A stretch of DNA of 64,000 nt from Urophycis tenuis (lineage: Eukaryota; Chordata; Actinopteri; Gadiformes; Phycidae). Positions 1 through 9,240 of the stretch are shown one piece after another. Location of the stretch: positions 717,001-781,000 of the forward strand of contig JAXIVH010000073.1 in assembly GCA_036785325.1 (NCBI GenBank), written 5' to 3'. The position numbers and the translations under genes were made by a program. Below the pieces are notes generated by a model, which was not told the origin of the DNA, ran no database searches, and worked only from the letters and a program-made list of their open reading frames with translations. The first letter of the stretch is position 1, and each line of letters begins with the position of its first letter.

Positions 1-50
1 TTTGAATTTCCCCTTGGGGATCAATAAAGTATCTATCTATCTATCTAAAA
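1..50 (+). repeat. 3' tail of a LINE with (ATCT)n end
   Basis: The window opens inside a retroposon 3' end: a TTTCCCC-TTGGGGATCAATAAAGT hairpin-like block followed by ATCT repeats. Fish L2/CR1-group LINEs end this way, with a short conserved stem-loop and a family-specific microsatellite. The body lies left of the window, so the family cannot be fixed. Confidence 0.6.
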
Positions 51-69
51 CCTGAATTATTATTTTATT

Positions 70-170
70 TTAGATTATTGTTAAATGTTCCAAATGTAAA
101 GCACTTTGAGCTGCATTCTGTGTATGATATGATATATCATACAAATAAAGCTTATTAATACCAATAATTC
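70..170 (+). repeat. L2-type LINE 3' end
   Basis: The words AAAGCACTTTGAGCTGCATTC and CAAATAAAGCTTATTAATA match my memory of a widespread fish L2-type 3' UTR. No coding part is present, so this is a strongly 5'-truncated copy. The family name is inferred. Confidence 0.45.
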
Positions 171-665
171 AACTGTAGTCAATCAACATTAATGGCACGT
201 ATGTGTCAAAGACGTTTTGTTTAATGTATGCATGTATTCAACATAACCTGTACAATAGAGGCTATGTATAGGACAGGAATTTTGTCATCAACATTATGGT
301 GTTTCTGTGAGTGGTTATTAGCCTACTGATCGTCTGTTCACGCAATGTGGCATAGATTATGATATCACATTGATATGATATATGATAGTAGTGCTAAAAG
401 GGCATTGAATACGAAAGGTATATTCCTTGCGTGTCAATAAGGCAATAACAACAACGATGCGGACACGCGGAATAGCAGAGTGCAGCGTCGTGTACAGCGG
501 CGTGTACACAAATGCGTATCATCTGTTTCGCAAACACAAATTTGTTTCGGCGTAACGATGCGGACACGCAGAATATGCTTCCTCATTGAGCTCAGCCAAT
601 CAGGCGTAGGCATAGGGCGGGACTTGGCGTGGCCATAGTAGGATTCGTAAATACGCCGGGGTCCT
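171..665. other. Unassigned sequence with a 22-bp direct repeat
   Basis: I see no convincing gene here. A 22-bp word (AACGATGCGGACACGC...) occurs at 453-474 and again at 554-575 with one mismatch. The rest is AT-rich on the left and CpG-rich on the right, up to the Harbinger end at 666. Confidence 0.4.
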
Positions 666-1029
666 GGGGGCTCATTTATCAACCGTGCGTACGCACAGAT
701 TTGTGCGTACTGAGTGCGTACGAACATTCCCACGCAAAGCATGGGATTTATCAACTTGTACTTGTGCGTAGGAACGTGCGTAAATTTAAGCACAACTCTG
801 ACCATGCGTACACACAAAACCTAGTGGTAGAATAGTAAAACTACTAAGAGAACCCGTTAAGAGTCGCAATGTTCAGCAAACACAAACGTCACACATGTCC
901 CCTGTATCGTCTAATTAATAACAATTCTCATGTAGTAAGTTAGCAGACATTTTTGAATAATTGGTATGACAAGCTATAAAAGACAGCTGGGACAGGACAA
1001 CCTAAAAAAGATAACTTGAAATAAGGATG

Positions 1030-1147
1030 ATGGCACATCTTGCACTTTTGTAAAATTTAGAGAACCGTGCGCTCCGCAGGGAGCGCGTTTTCAAAGAGCG
1101 TGTGGATTTGCTCAGTCAGAGCACAGAGTGGCTTCTCAGAAGGTACA
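1030..1147 (+). pseudogene. HARBI1-type transposase, N-terminal fragment (copy D)
   Basis: The translation starts MAHLALL and then hits TAA in the eighth codon; it continues with the ERVFKERVDLLSQSTEWLL region seen intact in copy B. It is cut at 1147, immediately after the GTACA that is duplicated on the far side of gypsy-1, and continues at 6005. The early nonsense codon means D could not supply transposase even before gypsy-1 arrived, unless the stop arose later. Confidence 0.8.
1143..1147. repeat. Left 5-bp TSD of gypsy-1 (GTACA)
   Basis: GTACA precedes the TG of the 5' LTR and recurs at 6000-6004 after the CA of the 3' LTR. Removing gypsy-1 and one GTACA restores the HARBI1 reading frame across the site (RRYRFPKN), which proves the insertion order. 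Confidence 0.95.
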
Positions 1148-1370
1148 TGTGGTAGACTGAATGACAAGTCTTACATTCATGGTCAACGCCTCTAGGGGGA
1201 GCTACCTGAATATTCTTATGGTATACTCAGGGGAACATGAGATAAAGGAAGATCTAGCCCCGGGCCGGATAGGTTGTTTGGTTGTGGTGTCATGTGGAAG
1301 AATAAATGGCACGGAGCCAAAGAAATACAACCAGTGTGATTATTGATACACGCCACCGTAGGATATCACA
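1148..1370 (+). repeat. Gypsy-1 5' LTR
   Basis: This 223-bp direct repeat runs from TG to CA. It contains an AATAAA polyadenylation-type hexamer near 1300 (AGAATAAATGG). It matches 5777-5999 except for five substitutions. Confidence 0.95.
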
Positions 1371-1372
1371 CA

Positions 1373-1395
1373 ATTGGCGATGAGGATTTAAAGTT
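1373..1395 (+). promoter_or_regulatory. Primer-binding site region of gypsy-1
   Basis: Just after the 5' LTR the sequence reads ATTGGCGATGAGGATTTAAA. The TGG start and the GGCGAYGAGGA core recur next to the gypsy-3 5' LTR. I cannot name the priming tRNA from memory. Confidence 0.6.
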
Positions 1396-2390
1396 TAAAC
1401 AGAGGAGTCACGGAGGAGCGAGCTCCAGTGAATCCAGCAGTTCCAGGAGAACGAAGTTCCCCGCAGCCTCAGGTCTCCCCACCGCGACAAGCAAGGATGG
1501 CGGCTGTAATCGGCTCGGTAACCCCTTTCACAATTCAACTCAGTCTTGGGAAGAGTATAGTGAAATGTTGGACTTTTTCTTTGAAGCAAATGATATTAAA
1601 GAGCCGGAAAAACGGAAGGCTGTACTTTTAAGTGGAGTTGGTGCTACTACTTATAGCTTGCTGAGGAATTTAGTCAGTCCTGAATTACCAAAAGCAAAGA
1701 CGTACGAGCAGCTTACTGCTGAGCTCAAGAAGCACTTCAACCCCACACCGAGTGAAATTGTGCAAAGATTTAAATTTAATTCACGCATACGGAAGAGCAG
1801 TGAGTCAATAGCTGAGTACGTGGCGGAATTGAGAAAATTAGCACTGCATTGTGACTACAAAGATGCATTGGCAGAAATGTTAAGGGACAGACTGGTGTGT
1901 GGAGTGAATGATGACTGAATGCAACGGCGACTTTTATCTGAAACGAAACTAACTTTTGTTAAAGCTTTTGAATTATGCCAGGCTATGGAATCGGCGTCGA
2001 AAAATGTGAAAGAAATGCAAGGGGGGCTAGCCGAGGACACAGCACTGCATGCATGTGAGACGAAGACTCAAGTAGGTGTACACAAAGTATCTACTGACAA
2101 AACTCAGCGCTATTTCTCCAGTTGTTATCGCTGCAAAGGCCAGCACAATGCTGCTGAATGCAAGTTTGCCACTGAGCTGTGTCATAATTGTGGCAAGCGG
2201 GGGCACATTAGGAAAGCTTTTAGATCAAAGGCGGGCAATTCATATGTGCAGAAGGCAACGTTCAAAGGGCAAAAAGGTGAAAGCAAGGGCAAGTTTTCAC
2301 ACACTGTACAGCATGTCAGAGGAGCTGACCAAGGTAGCGCCATTCACACGCACCATGAATGTAAATGGAATGAAAGTAACATTCGAAGTT
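1376..2390 (+). pseudogene. Gypsy-1 gag (nonsense and frameshift)
   Basis: Gag is the capsid-nucleocapsid protein that forms the intracellular particle. The capsid-like region (SWEEYSEMLDFFFEAND to EMLRDRLVCGVNDD) is open to a TGA at 1916-1918, where gypsy-3 has an arginine codon: a CGA to TGA change. The frame continues through KAFELCQAME to two zinc knuckles at about 2127-2232. The first is CX2CX3HX4C. The second has lost its last cysteine (C to F). Near 2350 a frameshift moves the reading frame into the protease. The only upstream in-frame ATG (1343) lies in the LTR and is unlikely to be authentic, so the original start appears lost. Confidence 0.85.
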
Positions 2391-2845
2391 GATACTGGCT
2401 GTGGAGTAACCATATTAAGCAAACAGCAATACACACAACTGTGGAAGAAAACAGACACCACAGAATAAAAACCCTGCTCGCTAAAATTAAAAACCTATAC
2501 AGGAGAGAAGTTAGGAGTGCTGGGCATCGCACAAGTGAAGGTGCAACATGAAAACAAAGAAAAGATAAAAAAGAAAAACTACTACTACAGGTTAGTACCT
2601 GTAGTAGTAGTTGGAGAAGGACCAAACCTACTAGGGCGAAGTTGGCTACAAGAGCTGGCCATGATGGATCAGTTAGTGAACAAGGTGGAATCGCAGCCCA
2701 AGTTGCAGCTCGAGGGGATCCTCGAAAGACAAGCTGAGGTGTTCAAAGAAGGGTTAGGACAGCTCAAGGGTTTTACGGCAAAGACTAATGTGGACAGGGA
2801 GGCCCAACCACGATTCTGTAAACCCCGACCGGTACCATGCAGTCA
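2300..2845 (+). pseudogene. Gypsy-1 protease and linker (stop codon, frameshift)
   Basis: The aspartic protease signature FEVDTGCGVTIL is readable at about 2380-2415. A TAA at 2466-2468 interrupts the frame, which then resumes through KTYTGEKLG and VVVVGEGPNLLGRSWL, the usual protease-to-RT linker of this lineage. At about 2841 two bases appear to be missing relative to gypsy-3 (VPYA... region), which shifts into the main pol frame. Confidence 0.85.
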
Positions 2846-4680
2846 AGCCACTGGTCGAAAACGAGCTACAGAGGCTCCTGGACGACAAGATAGAGCCAGT
2901 GCAGGTTGCAGAGTGGGCGGCGCCCATAGTCCCAGTGAGAAAACCGGATGGCTCCATTAGAATATGTGAAGATTATAAACTCACTGTCAATAGAGCATCG
3001 CGGGTGGATCAATATCCAATTCCCAAAGTGGAGGACCTTTTCGCACAGCTGAACGGGGGGCAGCACTTCACGAAATTAGATATGAGTCATGCATACCAAC
3101 AGGTAGTCCTGGAAGAGGAATCTAGAAAGTATGTAACCATCAATACACACAAAGGATTGTTTACTTATACACGCTTACCATTTGGAGTAGCTTCCAGTCC
3201 TGCTATATTCCAGAGAACCATGGAGGGCATCTTAGGCGGAATTCCGTATGTTGCAATTTATTTGGATGACATTCTGTGTACAGGACCAAATGAGCAAGAA
3301 CACCTGAAGACGCTGGAGGAAGTACTTCAATGGTTGGAGAACAGCGGCCTGAGGTTGAGAAGAAGCAAGTGTGAATTCATGGGAAAAGAGGTGACGCACC
3401 TAGGCCACAAAATCAATGCCAGGGGTATACACCCTCTGACAGAGAAAGTGAAAGACATCGCGGAGGCGCCTGAGCCACAAAATGTTAGTGAGTTAAAAGC
3501 TTACCTTGGCTTGTTAAACTACTACCATAAGTTCCTCCCAAAGCTCTTCACGCTGCTGGCACCACTACATACCCTGCTAAAGAAAGAAGAGAAATGGTCA
3601 TGGGGCGGCAAGCAGCAGAAGGCATTTGAAGAGTCCAAAGTACTACTTCAGTCCTGTAGTGTGTTAGTACACTACGACTCAAACAAACCACTCATTTTAG
3701 CGTGTGACGCATCACCCTACGGTGTGGGAGCCGTACTCTCTCATCGTATGGCGGATGGCTCGGAGAGACCCATAGGGTTTGTCTCAAGAACGCTCAGTGC
3801 CGCTGAGAAAAACTACTCCCAGTTGGACAAGGAAGGCCTTGCGGTAGTTTTCGGAGTGAAAAAGTTCCATAAATACCTGTATGGGAGACAGTTCGCCATA
3901 GTGACTGATCACAAGCCACTAATTTCACTGTTCAGCGAAATGAGAGCCATACCCCAGATGACATCTCCTAGGATTCAGAGATGGGCAGTCACGTTAGCAG
4001 CATATGAGTACACCATCATCTACAAGGTTGGCCGTAACCATACGAATGCTGACGCGATGAGTAGGCTACCCTTGGATGGGGGAAGGGAGAGCACGCCTGA
4101 GGAGGAGGAGAGAGTGTTGTTGTTTGAGGACATCGGCGTGCCACTGGTGAACGCACAGAAAATTAAGAAGTGGACAGACAAAGACCCTGTGCTAGCGAGA
4201 GTGCGCGAATACATCTTGCGAGGCTGGCCAAAGGTGAACAGTCCGGAGTTCATTCCATACACCCGACGCCAGGATGAGCTCAGCACCCAGGAAGGATGTA
4301 TCCTGTGGGGGGGACGCGTTGTTGTTCCACCACCTGGACGCAATGCCCTACTGAAACAACTACACCAAGCACACCCCGGCATCACTCGAATGAAAGGGTT
4401 GGCGAGAAGTTACATGTGGTGGCCAAATATCGATGCAGAGGTGGAGGCGCTTGTGAAGGCGTGTGCGACATGCCAGGAAACCCGGAACAGTCCTCCAGTG
4501 GCCCCATTACATCCCTGGGAAGTTCCTGATCACCCATGGAGGAGAATCCACATCGATTATGCGGGTATATGGATGGGAAGAATGTTTCTGATCATAGTGG
4601 ATGCGTACTCAAAGTGGATCGACGCATATTCAGTGAGTAGCTCTACATCTACAGTTACCATTGAATGCCTTAGAAAGAGT
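2846..4680 (+). pseudogene. Gypsy-1 pol: reverse transcriptase, RNase H, integrase N-terminus
   Basis: This long open stretch carries reverse transcriptase (WAAPIVPVRKPDG, TKLDMSHAYQQV, catalytic YLDD at about 3256-3267), RNase H (CDASPYGVGAVLS, TDHKPL) and the integrase zinc-binding HHCC region (LHQAHPGITRMK ... CATC) plus the first catalytic Asp in IDYAG. The usually conserved ICGDYK reads ICEDYK, a possibly damaging Gly to Glu. Near 4672 a small deletion in the SFSNQG-equivalent segment shifts the frame, so integrase is split. It sits between the protease remnant and the second half of integrase. Confidence 0.9.
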
Positions 4681-5480
4681 TTGTCAACATGGCATACCTG
4701 AAATCATAGTGTCAGATAATGGTACCTGTTTTACGAGTGAACAGTTCCAAGAGTTTGCTGAGAAGAATGGCATACGTCACATCACGACTGCGCCATACCA
4801 TCCTTCTTCCAATGGCTTAGCCGAAAGGGCCGTGCAGACGTTCAAGTCACTCATGAAGAAGATGGCAGGAGACTCTATTGAAACTAAAATGTGTCGAGCT
4901 CTGTTCAGCTATCGCATAACACCTCAATCTACAACTGGCAAGTCACCAGCTGAGCTGTTGTGTGGTAGAAAGTTGAGGTCCACTCTTGACTTAATTCATC
5001 CAGATTTTAAAAACAGAGTACATGACAAATAAGAGAAACAAAAGAGTTATCATGACATGCATGCTCGAGTAAGAATACTTGGAGAAGGAGACTTGGTCTA
5101 CACCCCCAACTTTGGCTCAGGACCAGCCTGGGTACCAGGAGAAATAACAGAAGACCCTGTGAGAAGGCCCTGTGTCATTCCAAGTTACCTTAGGTAATGG
5201 ACAAGTTGTGAGACGACACATCGACCAGGTACGTGGTAGAAGCTCCACCCCACCGGCAATGACAGCAGAGGTGTGGCCTGACATCTCGCCTGAGGAGGAC
5301 GTCGCTGAACCGCCACTTCAGGTAGTTCCTGAGGTAGCCGTCTCCACTGATTCTACTGGCAGCACGGCAGCAGAAGCAACGGTGGAGCAGCCTGAGTCTT
5401 CACCTGCATTTGACGCACCAGTTGTGAGAAGATCTCAGCGAGCCAGGAGAGCTCCAGAGTACTTGAAGGACTATACTTAG
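4681..5480 (+). pseudogene. Gypsy-1 integrase core and C-terminus
   Basis: The second catalytic Asp (VSDNGTCF) and the Glu (GLAERAVQ) of the DDE triad are readable at 4705-4840, followed by RITPQSTTGKSPAELL. A TAA at 5030-5032 cuts the protein. Further on the chromatin-binding-like C-terminus (GEGDLVYTPNFGSGPAWVPG) is readable, another frameshift falls near 5165, and the frame runs out to SQRARRAPEYLKDYT at 5480. Gypsy-3 ends with nearly the same PTYLKDYVE. Confidence 0.88.
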
Positions 5481-5577
5481 TAGTGAGTTCCCCAGCCACA
5501 GGACAAGAATGCGTCCCGGAACCTCACTGGGATGCGGTAGTCTAACCAAATCCCTAGTTAGAAATGTTGTGTGTTGT

Positions 5578-5634
<57 letters not shown>

Positions 5635-5776
5635 AAAAAAATAATAAAAAAAAGGAATTATGGCACGTGTTAAAAGAAGTTATAATAAGTAACTGTGATA
5701 GTTAAGGGTTAATTGGGGGTGCCAGGATGTCTAGGTTAAAAGAGTAATTAAAATAGTTTAATCTAGAGGGGAGGGG
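5481..5776 (+). other. Gypsy-1 3' untranslated region with (TA)n and polypurine tract
   Basis: This holds a (TA)n run at 5581-5631, an A-rich stretch, and an AGAGGGGAGGGG polypurine tract directly before the 3' LTR at 5777. The polypurine tract primes plus-strand DNA synthesis in LTR elements. Confidence 0.8.
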
Positions 5777-5999
5777 TGTGGTAGACTGAATGACAAGTTT
5801 TACATTCATGGTTAACGCCTCTAGGGGGAGCTACCTGAATATTCTTATGGTATACTCAGGGGAACATGAGATAAAGGAAGATCTAGCCCAGGGCCGGATA
5901 CGTTGTTTGGTTGTGGTGTCATGTGGAATAATAAATGGCACGGAGCCAAAGAAATACAACCAGTGTGATTATTGATACACGCCACCGTAGGATATCACA
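5777..5999 (+). repeat. Gypsy-1 3' LTR
   Basis: 223 bp, preceded by the polypurine tract and followed by the right GTACA copy at 6000-6004. It differs from the 5' LTR at five positions. Confidence 0.95.
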
Positions 6000-6278
6000 G
6001 TACAGATTCCCAAAAAATATACTTGTGGATTTATGCCGGGATTTACAACATACTATATTGGAGCGAGAGACCAAACGAACCAAAGCCATCCCAGTGCACA
6101 TCCAGCTCCTGTCCACACTGGGATTTTTGGCCACCGGGACATTTCAACGTGAGATTGGATATATGCGGCATTTCACAGCCGACACTGAGTATAATCATGC
6201 CAGCAGTGTTGGATGCAATCATTTCTCTAGCCCCACTTTACATTCAGTTCCGGTAAATTCCACGCCGTCGCTGGATTC
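6000..6278 (+). pseudogene. HARBI1-type transposase, middle fragment (copy D)
   Basis: Continues the N-terminal fragment after gypsy-1: RFPKNILVDLCRDLQ, ERETKRTKAIPVHIQLLSTLGF, FQREIG and the PTLS..MPAVLDAIISLAPLYIQF helix-turn-helix-like region, with small indels. It is interrupted at 6278 by a solo LTR and resumes at 7349. Confidence 0.82.
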
Positions 6279-7344
6279 TGTAACGGTCTGCCTAATTTTC
6301 ATCAGTGCATACTCATCACAAAGGTTCAATCACATTTCATGAAATCAACATTTTCACGGTTTTGCGTTGAACCCATATATTTTTAAACCATATAACAGAA
6401 ATTATACAATTGGGGTTCATTTCTTAAGTAATTAGGTTCACAACAATCACAACACAATCAGTATAAACAATAATCAGAATAGCAACAGTCTTTTTCTTTT
6501 AAAGTGTCCGAATTCCGAGGCAGAGGAGGCGCGCGTGTGTGTGTGCGTGTGAGTGGCTGTAGGCGTGTGAGTGGCTGTAGGCGTGTGAGGGTTTGTATGC
6601 GAGTGAGTGTTTGTAGGCGTGTGAGTGGTTGTATGCGTGTGCCCGTGTAGCGAAAGTTGGAATGTCCGTTTGGTGGTCCTTTACCACAAAAGTCAAGAAA
6701 TCGGCAGTCCTACAAAATCAATAAGTGGTTCACAAGCAGGTATAGCTGTCCAAGACAAAATGAAAATATAGCTCCCAGCAATTATATATACTACTCCTTA
6801 TACCACTTGTTCACAAAACACTCAAATAATAAACTGATTTTACAAGTCAGTATGTTCCCAAAACAACTCATAACGTAATGCACTCATAACATCCCATAAA
6901 TGTCATTAGTTGAATCATAGATTCCCCCCAATTCCTTTTCAAAACACTCGTACAATGCTCAAAAACTGATATATTTAATTTGAGGACGAAACAAATGGGA
7001 ACTTGGCCGCTCGGCAAGGCTATGCTGCACTATACCGGGGCGAAAATCATTGTTCAGGATAGTGACTTTGGCTCACAGCGGAGACCCAAAACAGCACGGG
7101 GAGAAAGGAAAAACCTGTGGCCTACTGATCAGTGGATTGGAAGCGGTGTTCCCGAACACGACATGCAGCTCATTCGTCTCGTTCTCTCTCTCTCTCGCGC
7201 GCGCAAAAAACCCCCTTTTTAAACTCATTGGCTATCGCGATTGAGCCACCTTCGGCTAGTAACAGGTGCCGTGATTAGGGAGGCGGGGCGTTTTCCTAAC
7301 GCTTTAGCGCTGCGCGGGTGCGTCTCATTGTAAGGAGCGTCACA
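6279..7344 (+). mobile_element. Solo LTR of about 1.07 kb
   Basis: The segment begins TGTAACGGTCTGCC and ends AGGAGCGTCACA (TG...CA). It is flanked by ATTC at 6275-6278 and 7345-7348. Removing it and one ATTC restores the HARBI1-derived sequence GGATTCGCAAATATAATTGG found in copy B. A 4-bp TSD and TG/CA ends point to an LTR, most simply a solo LTR left by LTR-LTR recombination. I see no coding sequence in it. Orientation is a guess. Confidence 0.75.
6536..6650 (+). repeat. Minisatellite, about 18-bp unit
   Basis: Degenerate copies of GTGTGAGTGGCTGTAGGC follow a short (GT)n run. It lies inside the solo LTR. Confidence 0.8.
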
Positions 7345-7348
7345 ATTC

Positions 7349-7700
7349 GCAAATATAATTGGAGCCATAGATTATCACATTATTATCACTTATCACAATA
7401 AAAGCACCATCACACAATGAATTCAGTTACGTTAACAGGAAATGACTTCCTTTAATTAATACACAAATAATCTGTAATGCCAATATGTGTCTACTAAACG
7501 TTGTTGCCCGGTGGCCTGGAGGAACGCACGATTCGTTCATCCTGCAGGTGGGTTCGCACATAAGGTGCGCAGCTCCAAGCAGGAGCTATTGAGGATGGCT
7601 GGCATTGATGTATTATTAAAGGGATTGCCGCTACCATATATGGTCAATTGGAGGCGTTTCTGAATGCAAATGACTCTAACCGTGCACGAGCATGCTAGTT
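7349..7700 (+). pseudogene. HARBI1-derived remnant and terminal region (copy D)
   Basis: Reads like the complement of the copy B transposase strand (ATAATTGGAGCCATAGATT, ACGTTGTTGCCCGGTGGCC) with deletions and scrambled segments. It includes the site of the first catalytic Asp and the THD region, but no usable frame remains. It is followed by subterminal sequence shared with copies B and C. Confidence 0.7.
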
Positions 7701-7784
7701 GAGAACAGGTGGGATTTATCATCACGGAGTACTTACTGGTGTGCGTTTTTATATTATTATTATTTTTTTTTTTTACGTTATCCT

Positions 7785-7888
7785 TTGAAAGACCCAAAAT
7801 GAACTACACCTCAGTCCAGTAGGTGGCGGTAATACACTCAGATTGTAAACTGCCATTAAACTCTATAGAAGAAGAAGAGGAAGAAGAC
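7785..7888 (+). repeat. Short teleost repeat with GAAGAA tail
   Basis: CAGTCCAGTAGGTGGCGGTAA followed by an ACTGCCATTAAACTC segment and a GAAGAAGAAGAGGAAGAAGA tail. This is a very common small fish retroposon. A degraded relative (TGGTGGCGGTAGTCTG) appears near 21525. Confidence 0.6.
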
Positions 7889-8285
7889 CGGTGTACGCAC
7901 GTTTGATGAATACAGATTTTTTTGTACTTACACTTTCTAAATGTCATGCGTACGAACGAAATTAGAACTTTTTCTACGCACGGTTGATAAATGGGGCCCC
8001 AGGGGCCTCATGTACTAACAATTGCGTAGATTTTCTACTAAAACATGGCGTAGCCTACGCACAAAGCCAGAAACCGCCGCACGCACAAAAAAATTCAGAT
8101 GTATCAATCTCAGCGTACGCCTGAACCCAAGCACATTTCCTTTGTACATACCAAATCAACGTGGAATTGAGCGCACGTGCACGAGCATCAGACTTCTCCC
8201 TGTCCACGCCCCTATTCAATTATGTTAATCATATTTAAATGAGCCCTGCATCAGGGATTCCCCTCTGTACGATCATAGAAAGAAA

Positions 8286-9221
8286 ATGAGCGCGTCTAAG
8301 AAGCGAAATTTCACCGAGTGCGAACTGGAGACTCTCCTGACTGAGGTGGAGGCTCGGAGGGGGGTTTTATTTGGTAGTTTGTCCTCAGGGATTACCAGCA
8401 CGCGGAAGAGGAGTGAGTGGGACAGCGTGTGTGAGGCGGTCAACGCTTTGGGTTCAGAGAGCCGCACACACGCTGAATTAAAAAAAAAAGTGGTCAGATG
8501 TCAAAATGAACGTGAAAAGGAGGACTGCTGCCCACCGCCGAAGTGTGGCTGCAACAGGCGGGGGGCCGCCGGGCGATGAGCTCACCCCCTTTGAGCTCAG
8601 AGTCGCGGCTATTGTGGGCGACACTGCTCTCTCAGGGGTGGTGGGAGCAGATGTGGGTGACTCCGATTACCCCCAAGGTATGTATGTGTTTGTGTAACTC
8701 GCACCACACGTGTCCATACAGCCTGCTCACAGCCCAACAACAAGATTCATGCGTAAATGCTGAATGGTATTATTTGGTTTGAAAAGCATCTTTGGAATTT
8801 AAATTTAAACATGCCAACACATCAAATATCACGTAGAATCATGTTTGATTTCAGAATTTATTATTTAAACAATGCAGGAGATGAATCCCAGTCGCAGCCC
8901 TCCAGCGCCGTCTCGGAGAGAGCCCCCGTCAGCGTCCTTGGCGTCTCGGGCACGACTGACCCCCTCAGCGTCCCTTGCACGAGTGCCCCCCTCAGCGGCC
9001 TGGGTGTCTCGGGCACGACTGAACACCACGATGTCTCTGGCGCCAGTGTGCCGGAACCACAGCCTGCTGTGCGCCCGACTGGCCGTGTCCTGTCAAGGGC
9101 TGTGTTACAGTCACAGCAGGACGTTATTGAGGCAATAGGCGGGATCAACAACCGCCTAGATGCAATTGTAGGCGTCCTTACAACAATAAGTGACACATTA
9201 AAAGAATTGGTTAAAAAATAA
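8286..9221 (+). pseudogene. Harbinger A SANT/Myb-like protein (two exons, +1 frameshift)
   Basis: In Harbinger elements the Myb/SANT protein binds transposon ends and helps bring the transposase to the nucleus. Exon 1 (8286-8677) starts MSASKKRNFTECELETLLTEV and carries the three-helix DNA-binding domain in the first 75 residues, with SEWDSVCEAVNALG as its tryptophan-containing part. A run of ten A at 8470-8479 encodes the lysine tract; nine would keep the frame into WSDVKMNVKRR. The donor CAAG/GTATGT and the acceptor ATGCAG/GAGATG join in phase to exon 2 (8878-9221). Exon 2 is proline/serine-rich and ends in a leucine/isoleucine heptad-like helix (AIGGINNRLDAIVGVLTTISDTLKELV), perhaps for dimerisation. 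Confidence 0.85.
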
Positions 9222-9240
9222 ATTTGCGTCCTTGCCTCTC

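Larger units (their letters stand above)
1148..5999 (+). mobile_element. Gypsy-1, Ty3/gypsy LTR retrotransposon (defective)
   Basis: The element is 4,852 bp with two 223-bp LTRs (TGTGGTAGAC...ATATCACA) and a 5-bp TSD. By eye the LTRs differ at 5 positions, about 2.2 percent, so the insertion is recent. Order is gag (zinc knuckles), aspartic protease, reverse transcriptase, RNase H, integrase, and then a proline/serine-rich C-terminal tail. It belongs to the same lineage as gypsy-3 (45069-51428), with which it shares the primer-binding region TTGGCGAYGAGGA and collinear proteins. Its coding region has at least three nonsense codons and several frameshifts, so it cannot encode active proteins. 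Confidence 0.95.
666..8000 (+). mobile_element. Harbinger copy D, deletion derivative split by later insertions
   Basis: The left end (GGGGGCTCATTTATCAACC) and right end (inverted, ...GGTTGATAAATGGGGCCCC) are the terminal inverted repeats of the same family as copies B and C. The interior is a damaged HARBI1 transposase in pieces at 1030-1147, 6000-6278 and 7349-7560. No SANT gene is present, so D is a non-autonomous deletion derivative like copy C; the two share a deletion near the GGTGGGT/CTGCAGG words. Gypsy-1, a 1.07-kb solo LTR and a short GAA-tailed repeat landed inside it. Without these inserts it would be only about 1.4 kb. The right end abuts copy A with one base between them. Confidence 0.8.

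Noticed and set aside
434..835. ORFs of 127 and 68 codons at the left end of copy D
   Set aside because: They run through Harbinger terminal and subterminal repeats on both strands and have no protein-like signature.
8470..8479. Programmed ribosomal frameshift in SANT genes
   Set aside because: An A-run alone, with no visible stimulatory structure, is better explained by slippage mutation or sequencing error. Kept only as an alternative within a finding.
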